Of a stretch of DNA of 64,000 nucleotides, positions 10,807 through 22,562 are shown piece by piece; position 1 is the first letter of the stretch; each line of letters begins with the position of its first letter. The translations under genes were made by a program, and so were the position numbers. The notes beneath the pieces are model-generated. The model searched no databases, was not told the origin of the DNA, and saw only the letters and a program-made list of their open reading frames with translations. The DNA is taken from the NCBI GenBank assembly GCA_014155875.1, contig JACEFZ010011063.1:516001-580000 (forward strand), written 5' to 3'. The stretch is from Cepaea nemoralis (taxonomy: Eukaryota; Mollusca; Gastropoda; Stylommatophora; Helicidae).

Positions 10807-12989
10807 ATGCCTTCATTAAATGATTTCATCGAGATGGGTTTAAAGCTAAAGTTAACTGGTGACGAGTTGACAAAGTGGAGTGAGCTAAGTATTCTGAACA
10901 CCTGCGAGAGAAAGCGAGCGAACGCGACGAAAGAGCGGCTGAAAGAGCTGCCAAACAGGCAGAGTTAGATAATGAATTGAGGAAGGCTGAAATCTCAGCT
11001 CAGAGTAAAAGAGAAGAGTTGGAGTTGCAACTAAAAATTAAACAGCTTGAAGCCAATACCGCCATAGACAAAGAGTCTAAGAAAGCTGAAAGACTGGAGA
11101 AAGAAAACCAGTACAAAAAGTATCAAGGTATTGTGAGAAATTATACCTCAGGTGACTGCATTGCAGCCTTCACCCAGAATTTTGAAACCTTAATGGACCA
11201 TTTCCAGGTCCCACTTTCTGAATGGAATATTATTTATATGAGGAGTTTGTCAGGGGAGCCTCTGAAAGTCATAGAGACTATCCCCAAAGACCTCAGAAAA
11301 GATTACCATTATCTAAAATCAAAGATTATGGCACAATTTATGCTAGATGAGGCAGGTTACAGAGAACAATTCAGCAAGTTGAGTCCAAAACCGACTCAAA
11401 CGTTCTCTGACTACCTCTGCTTAGTCCGAGACATATTTACCAAATGGACTTCAGCAGCTAAAATAGATAAAGATTATCAGAAATTAGAAGATCTCATCAT
11501 CAGGGATAAAGTCATCTCATCCCTTCCATCAGCATTTTCAAAATTTTTGCAAGAGAATGAATGTACGAGTGTAGATCAGATTGAGAGACGTGGTTCGGCT
11601 TACTATACAGCCAATAAACATTGTTTTGCTAGTGAAGCTACTGATACAAACTTTGTAGCAGCGGCTAACTATGAAAAACCCCGATCAGAACCTTATAATA
11701 GGCAAAAACCATATAAGCCTACTTCTGAGAAATACAATCATTGTAGATATTGTAACTTTTCACACCACCAAGGTGAGATGTGTGACAAAAACCCAGCATA
11801 TCTTACATATCTACAGAACATCATAAATAGCCAAGATAAGGAACGTAAATCCTTCAAAAAGGCACGTAAATGTTTCCTCTGTAAGGCGTACGGGAACTGG
11901 CGTCATGCTTGTAAAGGAAGGCAAATGACCAAGAAAGCAAATGCCGCCTTATTTGATAGTTCATCGTCAGATGAAGAACAATCAGAGAAACACCCTGTGA
12001 ACTCAGCACAGGCTTTTGACATGTTTAACGCAAATAAATGTACTGTTTGTAATACCTTATATGAAGATGGCATTTTGACATGCGGCCACTCCATTCCTAT
12101 TGCCAATGAAGAAGCTAATTTGGTAATAGATTCCAAAGGCAGAATAAACATCCACCAGGGATATGTGAATGGCAAGCCTGCTACAGTCCTTCGGGACACC
12201 GGCAGTTCACTTATTGGACTAAAGAGAAAGTTCATAATGCCTACAGACTATACAGGCAGGCATGTAACATGCAGAACATTCTCTGGAAATATTGAAAAGT
12301 ACCCATTAGCATGGGCATATATTCAGACACCTTTCCTCACTGGGAAAGTAAAATGCGCAGCATTAACTAACCCTGTGTGTGATATTATCATTGGAAATTT
12401 ACCAGAGGTGAATGATATGCCTCATGATATAACATCTGTTTGCATTGATGAGAACATAACATCACCACCATCACATGTCATCATTGATAATGTTGTACCA
12501 CCAAATGAATGTATGGTAGCTAATGTAGCACTAAGATCTCATGACATCATTGATCAAACTGTTTCATCACCATCTGATATCATTGAATGTGTGAACGCAG
12601 TAACTAGATCTACTGCTAGAGTTCAAGATGAAATTAACCAAACTGAGGCTATAGAAATGATTAGCCCAGTGGTACTACCTCCTAAAACCACGAAGGAGAC
12701 TTTTGTAACAGCCCAAAAGGCTGATCCTTTATTGTCCAAATATTTTAATCTGATCGGCCAAAAGCCAAAGGTAACCAAAAATGCAAGATGGCATTTTGCT
12801 TTGAGAAATTGCATCCTCACCAGGTACTATACCAGAGGTGACAGCACAACAGAGCAAACTGTTTTGCCGATTGAGTACCGTAAGCAAGCCTTACATCTTG
12901 CCCATGATATACCTCTTGCAGGGCATATGGCATACTCTAAGACCAGATCAAGATTACTTACAGTTTTATTGGCCCAAATTCTGCAATGA
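10807..12989 (+). pseudogene. Gag-protease-integrase zinc-finger region of the Gmr1-like element
   Basis: Gag starts at ATG 10807 (MPSLNDFIEMG). The frame shifts near 10890 into a long frame of 670 codons counted from 10977. In that numbering a charged coiled coil covers residues 1-45, a capsid-like region about 45-215, and two CCHC-like clusters follow (CRYCNFSHHQGEMC and CFLCKAYGNWRHAC). A retropepsin active site DTGSS lies near residue 407 (VNGKPATVLRDTG). A His-His part of the integrase zinc finger (HLAHDIPLAGH) lies near residue 640. A frameshift at about 12950 then moves coding to the next segment. The coiled coil and knuckles indicate RNA binding and particle assembly. Confidence 0.8.
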
Positions 12990-14193
12990 CATTAAGCAAT
13001 ATTGTAGAAGTTGTGACATCTGCCAAAAACTAGTGAAGAAAGGTAAACACCCACAGGCAAAATTACAGATTACTGACTTAGCCAGTCGACCTTTTGAGAA
13101 AATATCTGTCGACATAGTGGGCCCTCTTAATCAAATAACAACCAGAGGGAATAAATATATTATTACCATCATTGATTTATGTAGCCGCTGGCCGGAAGCG
13201 ATTCCGTTAAAGAACATAACTGCCAATGATATAATGGAAGTTTTCTTCCATACATTTTCACGGATAGGATTTCCAGACACTATCCTATCAGATAGGGGAA
13301 GCCAGTTCATTGCCGCATCTACTCAAGCTTTCACCAAAATGTTAGGGGTGAAACAATGTTTCAATTCTCCATATCACCCTCACTCAACTGGAATCATAGA
13401 AAAGTTTAACGGTGATTTAAAGCATATGCTTGCTAAAGTCACGCAAGAACATCCCAACAACTGGGACATATATTTGTCTGCTATACTTTTTGCTTATCGC
13501 GAAGTGCCACATTCTAGTACTGGATTCTCTCCTTTTGAACTTATCTATGGTGCCAAACCACGTGACCCATTGAGTATCTATCATCAAATGTTAACTGAAG
13601 CCACTCCTTTACTTAAACCCATATCATCATACGTATACGTTACATCATTGCGTGAAAGAATCATCAAATCTTGTATAATTGCAAATGAAGCACTAAAATT
13701 ATCTGGGGCTACATATAGACAATATGCAGACAAAGGTAACAGGACAATAACGTTGACACCTGGACAGGACGTACTTCTTCTCTTACCTAGTGACAGACAC
13801 TTATTGACTGAGTCTTGGCAAGGACCATTTAAAGTAATAAGACAGATTTCAGCTGTAGACTATGAGATTCAAATAAAAGACAAACATAAAATATTCCACA
13901 TTAATATGCTAAGACCATATTACAACAGAGACAACGAACAAGACGATACAACAGCTTGTACAGTGATAATAGACCATGAAGATGACGAAGATAGTGACGA
14001 AATTCCAACACCTGCATTAGACACGACAAACTGCTTGAAAGAAATCAAAATAAACCCAAACTTAACTCAAGCAGAAACAGACAGCTGCAAACATCTCATA
14101 CAACAGTACAACACCATCTTTTCCAACAACCCAGGACAAACAGAATTAGTACAGCATCACATCACACTCACTTCAAACACACCCATACAATGA
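12838..14193 (+). pseudogene. Integrase of the Gmr1-like element
   Basis: True integrase sequence enters this frame at about 12960 (YWPKF) and gives the Cys half of the HHCC finger (CRSCDICQK). The rve core follows with D92 (SVDIVGPL), D152 (LSDRGSQF) and E188 (GIIEKFNGD), numbered from 12838. A GPY/F-like module follows (SWQGPFKVIRQI and KIFHINMLRPYY). The C-terminal linker reads towards an RT but stops at 14193 where the RT core should begin. The catalytic triad is intact; the N-terminal finger is split by a frameshift. Confidence 0.85.
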
Positions 14194-14995
14194 CAGACCA
14201 CATAAAGACATTACAGCAGACATTTGAACGTATCAGACAGCACGGACTGACGGTAAAGCCTACAAAAGTAGACATAGCCTATCAGGAAATATCCTTCTTG
14301 GGGTACAAATATCTAATGGCTTTGTCACGACAGACGATAACATCGTGTCCAAAATACTGAAACTCTCACTTCCGACTACGAAAAAGCAAGTCAGAAGTGT
14401 GTTAGGATTATTAAATTATTATAGACAGTTCATACCAGATTTTGCTGAACTGACTGAAAAATTTACTAACCTACTAACGAAAGATCAACCTGAAAAGATT
14501 GTAAACAATGAATGCCTAAAATTTGCATTCCAGAAAGTGTTATCTTATTTTTCTGAGAATAGTTTAAAGAATCCCATTCTCAAATTGCCAAAATTACATA
14601 TTCCTTTCAGATTACGCACAGACGCGAGCTCCGTGGCGATTGGGGTAGTTCTGTTACAGGAACATGATAACATTCTACATCCTGTATACTACGTCTCCAG
14701 AAAATTGAAACCAAGAGAACGCGCTTGGTCGACACCACAGTTGGAAGCCCTTGCTCTAGTGGTGGGTATAACTAAATTGTCCAGATTCCTCCTGGGACGT
14801 CATTTTATTGTAGAGTCCGACAATAGCCCATTAAAATTTATCACTTCAGGAGTACCTACCAACCATATGATAGCGCGCTGGTCTCTTAAGCTTCAAGATT
14901 ACAGCTTTGAAGTTCGACATATCGCTGGCAGAACCAACACGATTGCCGATCTTTTGTCCCGTTGTCCGACCGACCCAGTAAGCACTAATGTCTGA
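14190..14995 (+). pseudogene. RT C-terminal remnant and RNase H of the Gmr1-like element
   Basis: Directly after the integrase linker, the sequence jumps to the region downstream of the RT catalytic box (DHIKTLQQTFERI...GLTVKPTK), so the palm with its YxDD motif is deleted, roughly 480 bp by comparison with the element at 47946-56334. A frameshift precedes the part from 14345, which carries the connection (SVLGLLNYYRQFIPDF) and RNase H with FRLRTDASSVAIG, the LEALALVV glutamate helix and ESDNSPLKF. It ends TRTNTIADLLSRCP-like at 14995. Confidence 0.8.
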
Positions 14996-16358
14996 GTGCA
15001 GTGTGTTAAATACACTCAGACCAACACAGCCATCAGTGAAGTTTTTTTTCCACGAAAGCTGTGTATGTCTACTATGTGATGTGATAGGGTTCATTCCCAC
15101 TATATATAGTTTTTCTTATTTTATTATTACTGTAATAAGTGTCGTGAATAATTGTGTAGCGTGTGGTAGAAAACGAACAATATTAATTGTATATATATTA
15201 CGAAACAAGAACAGTGCCACATTCGCTCTGAACTTACCTCAAGCGAATCTATCCAATTTATCAGTGGTAATCTGCGATTGGAACATATCCAGTGATATTT
15301 TAATCCGTGTATGAAAGAGTGAACTGAACTTTGACATTTACACCACTGCAGTCAATCGAAATCCAGAAGTTTTCCAGCGAAACAACGAACACATGAACTA
15401 TCAGAACAGTTACATTCCGAATTGCTACATCAGACCGGAACAAGTGTGTTATAGAAGTTTCAACATCAGCTTTTCGTGTGTACTTCCGGATAATTTATAA
15501 ATTTAGTCCAAAATTAGCAGACGACAAACAAAACCTTAAAAAGCTTATGACGCTTCTAAAATATTTATGAATCACCAATTTCGAATACACGAATTGTGTA
15601 TTAAGATCTTTTTCAACTAGTGTAATCTTAGAATCATATCTTGATTAACTTATTTCATACTATCGACATTTTTTCGCTAGTATGGAAAAACATCAAGCTA
15701 TGACGCTGAGAAATAGAAGAATAATTGTAATATATTAGATTTGATAGTTTTTGAAATTATGTACCTTTCATTTAATTGTTATTACATTATTACACCAAGG
15801 GCGGTAAATTGAAATGTATTCGAATATGTGTTGTATATAAATAGCCATGGTGTTGCCAGATTGTTAACACTCCAAGAAGTCATCAACTGGGCATGGTATA
15901 GGGTTACCGACGTTGTAGACCGACGGAAAAGCTCCCGGCCAAATGAGGTCAGAGCTCGAGCGTTGAATGCGGCTTATATAAAAGCCGTATTACAGTCTTA
16001 CCCGATGTTTTTTGTTACAAAGAGCATATTATTACTTTTTTTTTTAAAGAGGTTGCGAGGTAGTTGCTTTGAAAGCTGGTGCTACCGATCTGACTGGGTC
16101 AATATTGCAACTCAGGTAATCATCCATCGAGAGGATGAAACTTGGCAAGTGGTAAAGATTGAACACCACATGTCTTAAAATACAACTTGCATTTCTTATG
16201 TATTTCTATGCCAATGTATGTATTCTTATGTATTTCTATACCAATGTATATAACAACAGAAAGGTCGATTCTGACATGGTTAAAATATTAACCCGGTATG
16301 TATATAGAGAGTATACATGAAAGATGAGATCTTTCATGAAGAAGCCCCGGGGGAGCGT
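14996..16358 (+). other. 3' untranslated region of the Gmr1-like element
   Basis: This AT-rich stretch has no convincing gene. A short open frame at 14988-15314 with hydrophobic residues lacks any recognisable envelope features. A purine-rich tract just before 16359 is the likely polypurine tract. Confidence 0.6.
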
Positions 16359-16901
16359 GTCAGAATCTCGAATGTCTCCAACCGAGATGCAGGAACATCG
16401 TTACGCCCGCCAGGCGAATAGTCCCCAACCGGGATGCAGTAACATCGTTACGCCAGCCAGGCGAGTATTAGTTACCTGCCCGCAGGTTGCTGGCTGACGC
16501 GATAGCCAGCGGTCAGGCAAGGACAAAGCAAGACGCACGCAGTCCTCGTGACGTCAATCCACAGAGGGCAAGCGCTTTGCGAGAAACAGACAGACAGCTT
16601 CGGGTACTCGGACCAGACAGGACGTGTCGGTAGAGAAAGGCTTTGTGTAGTTCTGTGCCCGAAAGTCGAGTGCTTGTACATCTTGTGAGATAGACTGTAA
16701 AGCTGTGGGTTGTCTGTAAGTGTATTGATGCATTGTATATGTATTGTAATGATCATCACATGCCAAACTAGATCGTATTGCATGTGACTTGTAAATAAAT
16801 CCATTGAACTTCGTGTCGTTGTGTCTCAAGTCCAATCATGTTGTACTTGTACTTGTCTCACATGTGTTAGGTATAACGAGCCAGGTTTAAGACCCTGACA
16901 C
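16359..16901 (+). repeat. 3' LTR of the Gmr1-like element
   Basis: It begins TGTCAGAATCTCG and ends AAGACCCTGACA. Near its start, a ~56-bp unit containing AACATCGTTACGCC is duplicated. AATAAA near 16793 is a plausible poly(A) signal. The 51-bp satellite resumes directly after it. Confidence 0.8.
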
Positions 16902-17130
16902 CTGTGTCTTAATCCATGATCTATACTTGCAGTCTGTATATCTAATCTATATCTGTGTCTTCATCCATGATCTATACTTTTAGTCAGTCTGTATATGTAG
17001 TCTATACCGGTGTCATCATCCATGATCTATACTTGCAGCCAGTCTGTATATGTAGTCTGTATCTGTGTCTAAATCCATGATCTATACTTGCAGTCAATCT
17101 GCATATGTAGTCTATATCTGTGTCTATACA
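16902..17130 (+). repeat. 51-bp satellite, right block
   Basis: About 4.5 units of the same satellite as 8451-9917 continue after the LTR element. Confidence 0.95.
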
Positions 17131-17135
17131 ACAAA

Positions 17136-17338
17136 TTAGTTACCAAATATCTGAGACTGATACGAATTTACTTTTGTCTATAGTTAAAAAACAAATTAGT
17201 TACCAAATATCTGAGACAAACAACAGTTTACTTTGGTCTATAGTGTAGTTCACCAACAAAGTAGTTCCAAAATATGAGATAGGCAACAATTTAGTTTGGT
17301 CTACAGTTCACCAGTTAGTCCCCGAATGTCTGAGAGCG
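17136..17338 (+). repeat. ~64-bp imperfect tandem repeat before serpin exon
   Basis: Three diverged units carry CAAATTAGTTACCAAATATC, a TGAGA word and TTTGGTCTATAG/TCTACAG. The last decays into the sequence just upstream of the exon at 17376. Confidence 0.7.
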
Positions 17339-17375
17339 GTGGAAGCTGACGGCGTGGCATCTCTATGCTCCTCAG

Positions 17376-17508
17376 CCTACATTCGGCCCTGACCCAGACC
17401 ATCATGTATGCAAAAGGCCTCACGGCCGTGGAGATGCAAGTGGGACTGGGTCTCAAAAATGTCCCATTAAGCAAATTCTCAAGTCTGTATAATAAACTCA
17501 ACCGTCAG
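17376..17508 (+). CDS. Serpin-like gene, exon encoding helix B/C region
   Basis: The exon is bounded by a pyrimidine-rich acceptor (CTCTATGCTCCTCAG) and a strong donor (CAG|GTAAGC). The frame (CTA at 17377) gives 44 codons. The segment SALTQTIMYAKGLTAVEM matches the serpin helix that follows the conserved SPLS motif, including Y-A-K-G-x-T-A-x-x-M, and is followed by LGLKNVP...FSSLYNKLN. The upstream intron phase is 2; the exon ends in phase 0, matching the next exon. An alternative would be a first exon starting at ATG 17365, but that would lack the serpin N-terminus. Serpins inhibit serine or cysteine proteases by a conformational trap; whether this one is inhibitory cannot be told because the reactive loop is outside the window. 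Confidence 0.82.
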
Positions 17509-17745
17509 GTAAGCTTCATTGTACCAGTCTCAACACTGTAATATGTTTACTATAACATTGCCTCAACACTGTGATATGCATACTATACCATTGTCTCAAC
17601 ATTGTGATAGATTTAGGTTTACTATATCACTGCCTCAACATTGTGATACGTTTACTATATCATTGTCTCTACATTGTGGTAGGTTTAGTTTATCACTGTC
17701 TCAACATTGTGAACGCTATACAATAAGACAAAGTATTGCAGCTTT
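17509..17745 (+). repeat. 33-bp minisatellite at serpin intron start
   Basis: The donor is followed within about 10 bp by decayed units of TTGTCTCAACATTGTGATAG (33-bp period). The same minisatellite forms a larger array at 21071-21880, so the LINE between them probably split one array. Confidence 0.85.
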
Positions 17746-17814
17746 CATTGGAACATTGCCGTCATGACAGACGATAGTTTGTGCTTCAAAAAGGCATAAT
17801 AACTTTTACTCATG

Positions 17815-20800
17815 GCGGTAGCGAATGTGACTGATGAGGCCAATTTGTGCTGTAAATGTTCGTTTACTGTGGGTGCATGTGAACACGTGGTCATTTCCAC
17901 CATCATGCATCAAACGCTCAGTGTGTGACTTATCTGCAATAATTTTCTCCTTTGTCTTTATTCCATTTCTGATGTTTGCCCTCCATGCAACACGTTCAGC
18001 GGCGACTTGCTCCCAATGTGCATTATCAATGCCTGTATCAATCATGTCCCGCTTACACACATCTTTGTATCGTAGTAGAGCAGGCCCTGAGATCGCTTAC
18101 CCATCTGTAGTTCACCAAAAAAGATGTCCTTTGGTATTCTACCATCATCCATCCTCCTAAGATGTCTTATCCATCTAAGTCTACGAAGACTGAGCATGGA
18201 ATAAACCGTCACACAACCTGATCTTTCCAATACTTCAGTATTTGTGATTTTGTCTTGCCACTTATTACCAAGAATTCTTCGCAGACACCGCATATGAAAG
18301 CTGTTTAAACGTTTCTCTTGGTGTGAGTAAGTTGTCCATGTTTCACTGCCATAAAGAAGAGTACTAAGGACACAGGCTTGATAGACAATGACTTTTGTTT
18401 TGACAGTAAGCTTCCTGTTCTCCCAGACTCTTTTTCTTAACCTGTTCATTGTTGCTGCTGCCTTACCAATCCGAATGTTGATTTCCTGATCTAGGGATAA
18501 TTTGCTATTACTACTGATCCTAGATATGTAAAATGGTCTACCATCTCTAGTTCAGAGTCGTCAATAAAGATTGATGGTACCCCATGTGCACCTTGTGACA
18601 TAATCTGTGTCTTCTTTTTGCTAATTGTTAAACCAAATTCAGAACAAGCACTGGAGAATGCAGACAGTAGACATTGTAATTCTTCCTCAGAGTGGGTTGT
18701 AACTGCAGCATCATCTGCAAAAAAGCAACTTTCTAGTCAGTACCCTCCTAATTTTGGTCTTAGCCGTCAATCTCTGCGCATTGTAGAGGCCGCCATCTGA
18801 GCGTGAGTGAATGTATATTCTACCATCCTGATCACGAAAGGCATAATTCAGTAGAAGTGAAAAGTATACTCCAAAGAGGGTGGGAGCTAGTACACAACGT
18901 TGCATAACTCCACTCTTGATTTCAAACTCTTCAGAAGTTGCACCATCAAAATTTATTGTACCCTTCATGCCTGTGTGGAACGATTCCATAATGGACAGAA
19001 GAGTTGGTGGGCAGCCAATCTTCTTTAGTGCCTTGAACAGACCCTCACGACTGACCAAATCAAATGCCTTTGTGAGGACGATGAAGGCAATAAATAGTGG
19101 TTGATTCTGTTCACGGCATTTCTATTGCATTTGTCGCAATGAGAATATCATATCAATGGTAGACCGGTTCTGTCGAAAGCCACACTGTGATTCGGGGCAG
19201 ACCTGATCTCCTAGGACTTGAAGTCTGCGCAGAACAATTTTGGCAAATACTTTTCCAACAATACACAGAAGTGAGATACCCCTATTGTTGTTACAGTCGC
19301 TCCGATCGCCCTTGTTCTTGTACAATGTTTTGATGCTTGAATCTTTGAAATCCCGTGGGCCTTGTCCTTCTCGCCAGCATAGCTCTATTAGCTGGTGGAT
19401 CTGTAGAGAGTGTGTCTTGCCCACTCCTGATAACCTCTATTGGAATCCCATTCTTACCTGGAGCCTTGCCAGATGCAAGTTCATTTATAGCACACTTAAC
19501 TTCTGTTATGGTGGGAAGTGTCTCCAGGTGGTCAAGAGTTGGTATAGCCTCTATGGCGTTGAGGGCATCATCCGCTAGTTTGGTCTCACTTGAGTAAAGC
19601 TCCAATTAGTGCTCTACCCATCTGTCCATCTGCTGTTTCCTATCAGTTATGATTTCTCCAGTTAAGGTTTTCAATGGTGCACTTCTTTTCATCATTGGAC
19701 CACAGGCTTTCTTTATTACTTCATACATGCTTCTGATGTTTCCCTTATCACTTGCGATGTGAATTGGCTCACATAACGTGATCCAATAATCATTTGCACA
19801 CTGCCTAGCAGCCTTTTGCACATCCTTCCTAGCTTGCGTTAGCTCACTCAGAGTGTTACGCGTTGGTCTTTCCTTGCTTCTTAAGAGAGCTATCTTCTTC
19901 TTATCAATTAAGGGCTGCAGATTCTGGCTGTTTTTCCGCAAACCAGTCCTGCCTCTTATGATCCACAGTGCCGTAAACTCCTACGGCAGTTTTATAAAAA
20001 GTTTTTTTAAGTTGACCCACTTTTCATTTACTGTACAATTTTCTGGGAGCGTGCAAGCCTTAGAGGTTTCTATTTTTCTTTTTATAAGTACCTGGTGCAT
20101 TGGTTCTACAGCCTGCGATTCAGATTTTGTCCTAGCCCCAAGCACCCATTGAAGCAGGCAGGCTTTGGCGAATCAGCACCCAATTGGCAGGGGGCTGCCC
20201 AGCTTGATGCGGGCGGTAGCTGATCAGTGACACCTGTAGGTGTCTCCCACTGTCAGAGGCAACGTGTGGCTCTCCATGTCTACGCCAATTGACAGGGACT
20301 TATAACCCGTAACAGTTGCCTCTCGCTTTGATTCCGAGACCAGTTAAGACCAGAGATGGAGTTATTGCCTCTCCATAGCACAAAACCTGGGCTAAAATAT
20401 AGAAATCATGTGTTGCCCATGCAGCATGATCCCTCTCTCGGCCTGCCTAGTTCACCCCAGAGGAAAGGTAACACCTCTACATCTGGAACAAGACCAGCTG
20501 CAGAAGCTGCTGGATCAGCAAAGCAGTGCTCTAACTGTCCGCCTGTCGGAGCTTCGATCCTAGACCAGCTGCCAACCAAGGCTTAGAGCCTGGTCTGCCC
20601 TGCCATGACATTTTGTCTTTAGATTGCATTTCCTCGCACCAGGGTAAGGCTTGTACCCTCCCAATTGCGCTCTTCCGCCAGAAGCCGTTGGCACAATGTG
20701 GGGTGTCGGGTTTGCTAAGCGCCGCCCAACGTTCGGCGCTAACAGAAAGCAGGTAGTACCGTCTTCTGTTATACGGTAGCTCAGTCATATCTGACTAAGA

Positions 20801-20815
20801 CCTGACTAAGAATGC
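17815..20815 (-). mobile_element. LINE with degraded RT, endonuclease deleted
   Basis: Minus-strand pieces, in order from 5' to 3', begin with a leader at 20815-20160. Next is ORF2 material (RKNSQNLQPLIDKKK...KDVQKAARQ, 19941-19606), then AINELASGKAPGKNGIPIEV (near 19500). CGFRQNRSTIDMIF lies near 19170 and an FADD box (CFFADDAAVTTHS) near 18720. A C-terminal VYQACVLSTLLYGSETWT...RCLRRILGNKWQD tail follows (18449-18042). A Cys/His tail (HDGGNDHVFTCTHSKRTFTA) ends it near 17820. At least four frameshifts are present. The apurinic endonuclease expected between leader and RT is absent, so there is an internal deletion at about 20100-20160. Confidence 0.8.
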
Positions 20816-21070
20816 AGCTTTACAGAACAGAATTATAACATATACAAGACGTTGCGGCGACTAGCCTTCATCGGCTAACAAATAAATGCACGAAACACAA
20901 CATATAATACAGGAGAAGGTCCTCCTGTGACTACATTAAGGCATAAGGACGGGATGAGAAGAATATAAAGATGAACAAATGAGAGCAATGAAGAGAAAAT
21001 TAAAAGAAAAAACAACAACACACATTCATATGTGATGACAAGAGTGAAGGTGGATAGATGGAGGGAATGA
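20816..21070. other. Unassigned spacer
   Basis: This AT-rich non-coding stretch carries GTTGCGGCGACTAGCCTTCA near its start and A-rich runs near 21000. I see no gene. Confidence 0.4.
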
Positions 21071-21880
21071 AATATTGTGGTAGGTTTAGTTTGACATTAT
21101 CTCAACAATGTGATAGGTTTAGTTTATCGTTGTCTGATAATTTTGGTAGGTTTAGTTTATCATTGTCTTAAAATTGTTGTAGGTTTATAATATCATTTTC
21201 TCAACATTGTGGTTGATTTAGTTTCTCATTGTCTTAACCTTGTGGGGGTTTAGTTTATCATTGTCTTAGCATTGTGTTAGGTTTAGTTTATCATTGTCTT
21301 AACCTTGTGGAAGTTAAGTTTATCATTGTCTTAACATTGTGGTAGGTTTAGTTTATCATTGTCTTCGCATTGTGGTAGGTTTAGTTTATCATTGTCTTCG
21401 CATTGTGGTAGGTTTGGTTTATCATTGTCTTAGCATTGTGGAAGGTTTAGTTTATCATTGTCTCAACATTGTGGTAGGTTTACAATATAATTTTCTCAAC
21501 ATTGTGGAAGATTTAGTTTATCATTGTATCAACATTGTGGTAGGTTTAGTTTATCATTGTCTCAACATTGTGGTAGGTTTAGTTTATCATTGTCTCAGCA
21601 TTGTGGTATGTTTTCTTTTTCATTGTCTCAACATTGTTGTAGGTGTAGTTTAGCATTGTCTCAACATTGTGGTAGGTTTAGATTTTCATTGTCTCAACAT
21701 TGTGGTAGGTTTAGATTTTCATTGTCTCAACATTGTGGTAGGTTTAGATTTTCATTGTCTCAACATTGTTGTAGTTTTATTTTATAATTGTCTCAACATT
21801 GTGGTAGGTTTAGTTTTTCAGTTTTTTTTTTTAGTTTATCACTTCTCAACACTGTTATAGTTGCACAATAAAATTTGCCT
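21071..21880 (+). repeat. 33-bp minisatellite, main array
   Basis: About 24 units read TTGTCTCAACATTGTGGTAG then GTTTAGTTTATCA, with drift at both ends. Open frames of period 11 residues on the + strand are artefacts. Confidence 0.95.
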
Positions 21881-22041
21881 TAACACTGTTGTTAGTCCAT
21901 TGTTATAGATACACTTATAGACTGATACACTGTACGACAACTTCGCCATTTTGATACACTGTATGACAAGTTGACACCGTGTTTGTTTGATCGTCACAAA
22001 CTTGAGTTCAACTGTTTGTGAGATATTCTAAATATTGTGAA

Positions 22042-22042
22042 T

Positions 22043-22120
<78 letters not shown>

Positions 22121-22130
22121 TAGATAGATC

Positions 22131-22187
<57 letters not shown>

Positions 22188-22301
22188 GGTAGGTAGGTAA
22201 GGTAGGTAGGTATGTATGTAGATAGGTAGATAGATAGGTAGGTAGGTAGGTATGTTGGTAGGTAGTAGTTAGTAGACAGGCAGGCAGGCAGTCAGGCAGT
22301 C

Positions 22302-22364
<63 letters not shown>

Positions 22365-22406
22365 ACGAACGAACGAACGAACGAACGAACGAACGAACGA
22401 ACGAAC
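22042..22406 (+). repeat. Tetranucleotide microsatellite chain
   Basis: Successive (CAGA)n, (GATA)n, mixed (GGTA/GTAT)n, (CAGA)n and (GAAC)n tracts abut each other. They lead directly into the conserved core at 22407. Confidence 0.95.
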
Positions 22407-22562
22407 AGACTTTATTTTCAAAGGGTAACAAATTGGGCACGCAGGCCCGTCTTACATTCGGCCCTTCCAATCACTCATCTTTCTTTCATCAACAGTGCAT
22501 AGGAAAAAAACATTGTCACGTGAATTTTGTAAACATAAACAATGCATATTACTATGTTATGA
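22407..22562 (+). repeat. Core module of composite dispersed repeat
   Basis: This segment carries GGGTAACAAATTGGGCACGC, CTTACATTCGGCCCTTCCAA and AAACATAAACAATGCATATT. A second copy is at 33241-33424. Both are preceded by microsatellite DNA and followed by the C/A-rich minisatellite, so core plus tail travel together. No coding capacity or terminal inverted repeat was seen. Confidence 0.75.

Larger units (their letters stand above)
9918..16901 (+). mobile_element. Gmr1-like Ty3/Gypsy retrotransposon, degenerate
   Basis: The order is LTR, gag, protease, integrase, RT remnant, RNase H, LTR. Integrase upstream of RT is the Ty1/copia-like order that defines the Gmr1-like Gypsy group. It sits in the 51-bp satellite, with CCTG repeated on both sides (9914-9917 and 16902-16905). 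The 5' LTR is collapsed to 57 bp, the RT core is deleted, and several frameshifts are present, so it is non-autonomous and old. A purine-rich tract (GAAGAAGCCCCGGGGGAGCG) lies immediately before the 3' LTR. Confidence 0.85.

Noticed and set aside
14988..15314. Possible envelope-like membrane protein after RNase H
   Set aside because: One hydrophobic stretch only, no signal peptide, cleavage site or cysteine pattern; the region is AT-rich 3' untranslated sequence.
17371..17383. Shared word TACATTCGGCCCT between a serpin exon and the composite repeat core (22455, 33298)
   Set aside because: Only 13 nt with no similarity beyond it; most likely coincidence.
17365..17508. Start of the serpin gene at ATG 17365
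   Set aside because: It would begin inside the serpin fold without signal peptide or helix A; a pyrimidine-rich acceptor at 17375 explains it as an internal exon.
20356..20788. Small frames in the LINE leader at 20.4-20.8 kb
   Set aside because: No domain; located in the non-coding 5' region of the minus-strand LINE.
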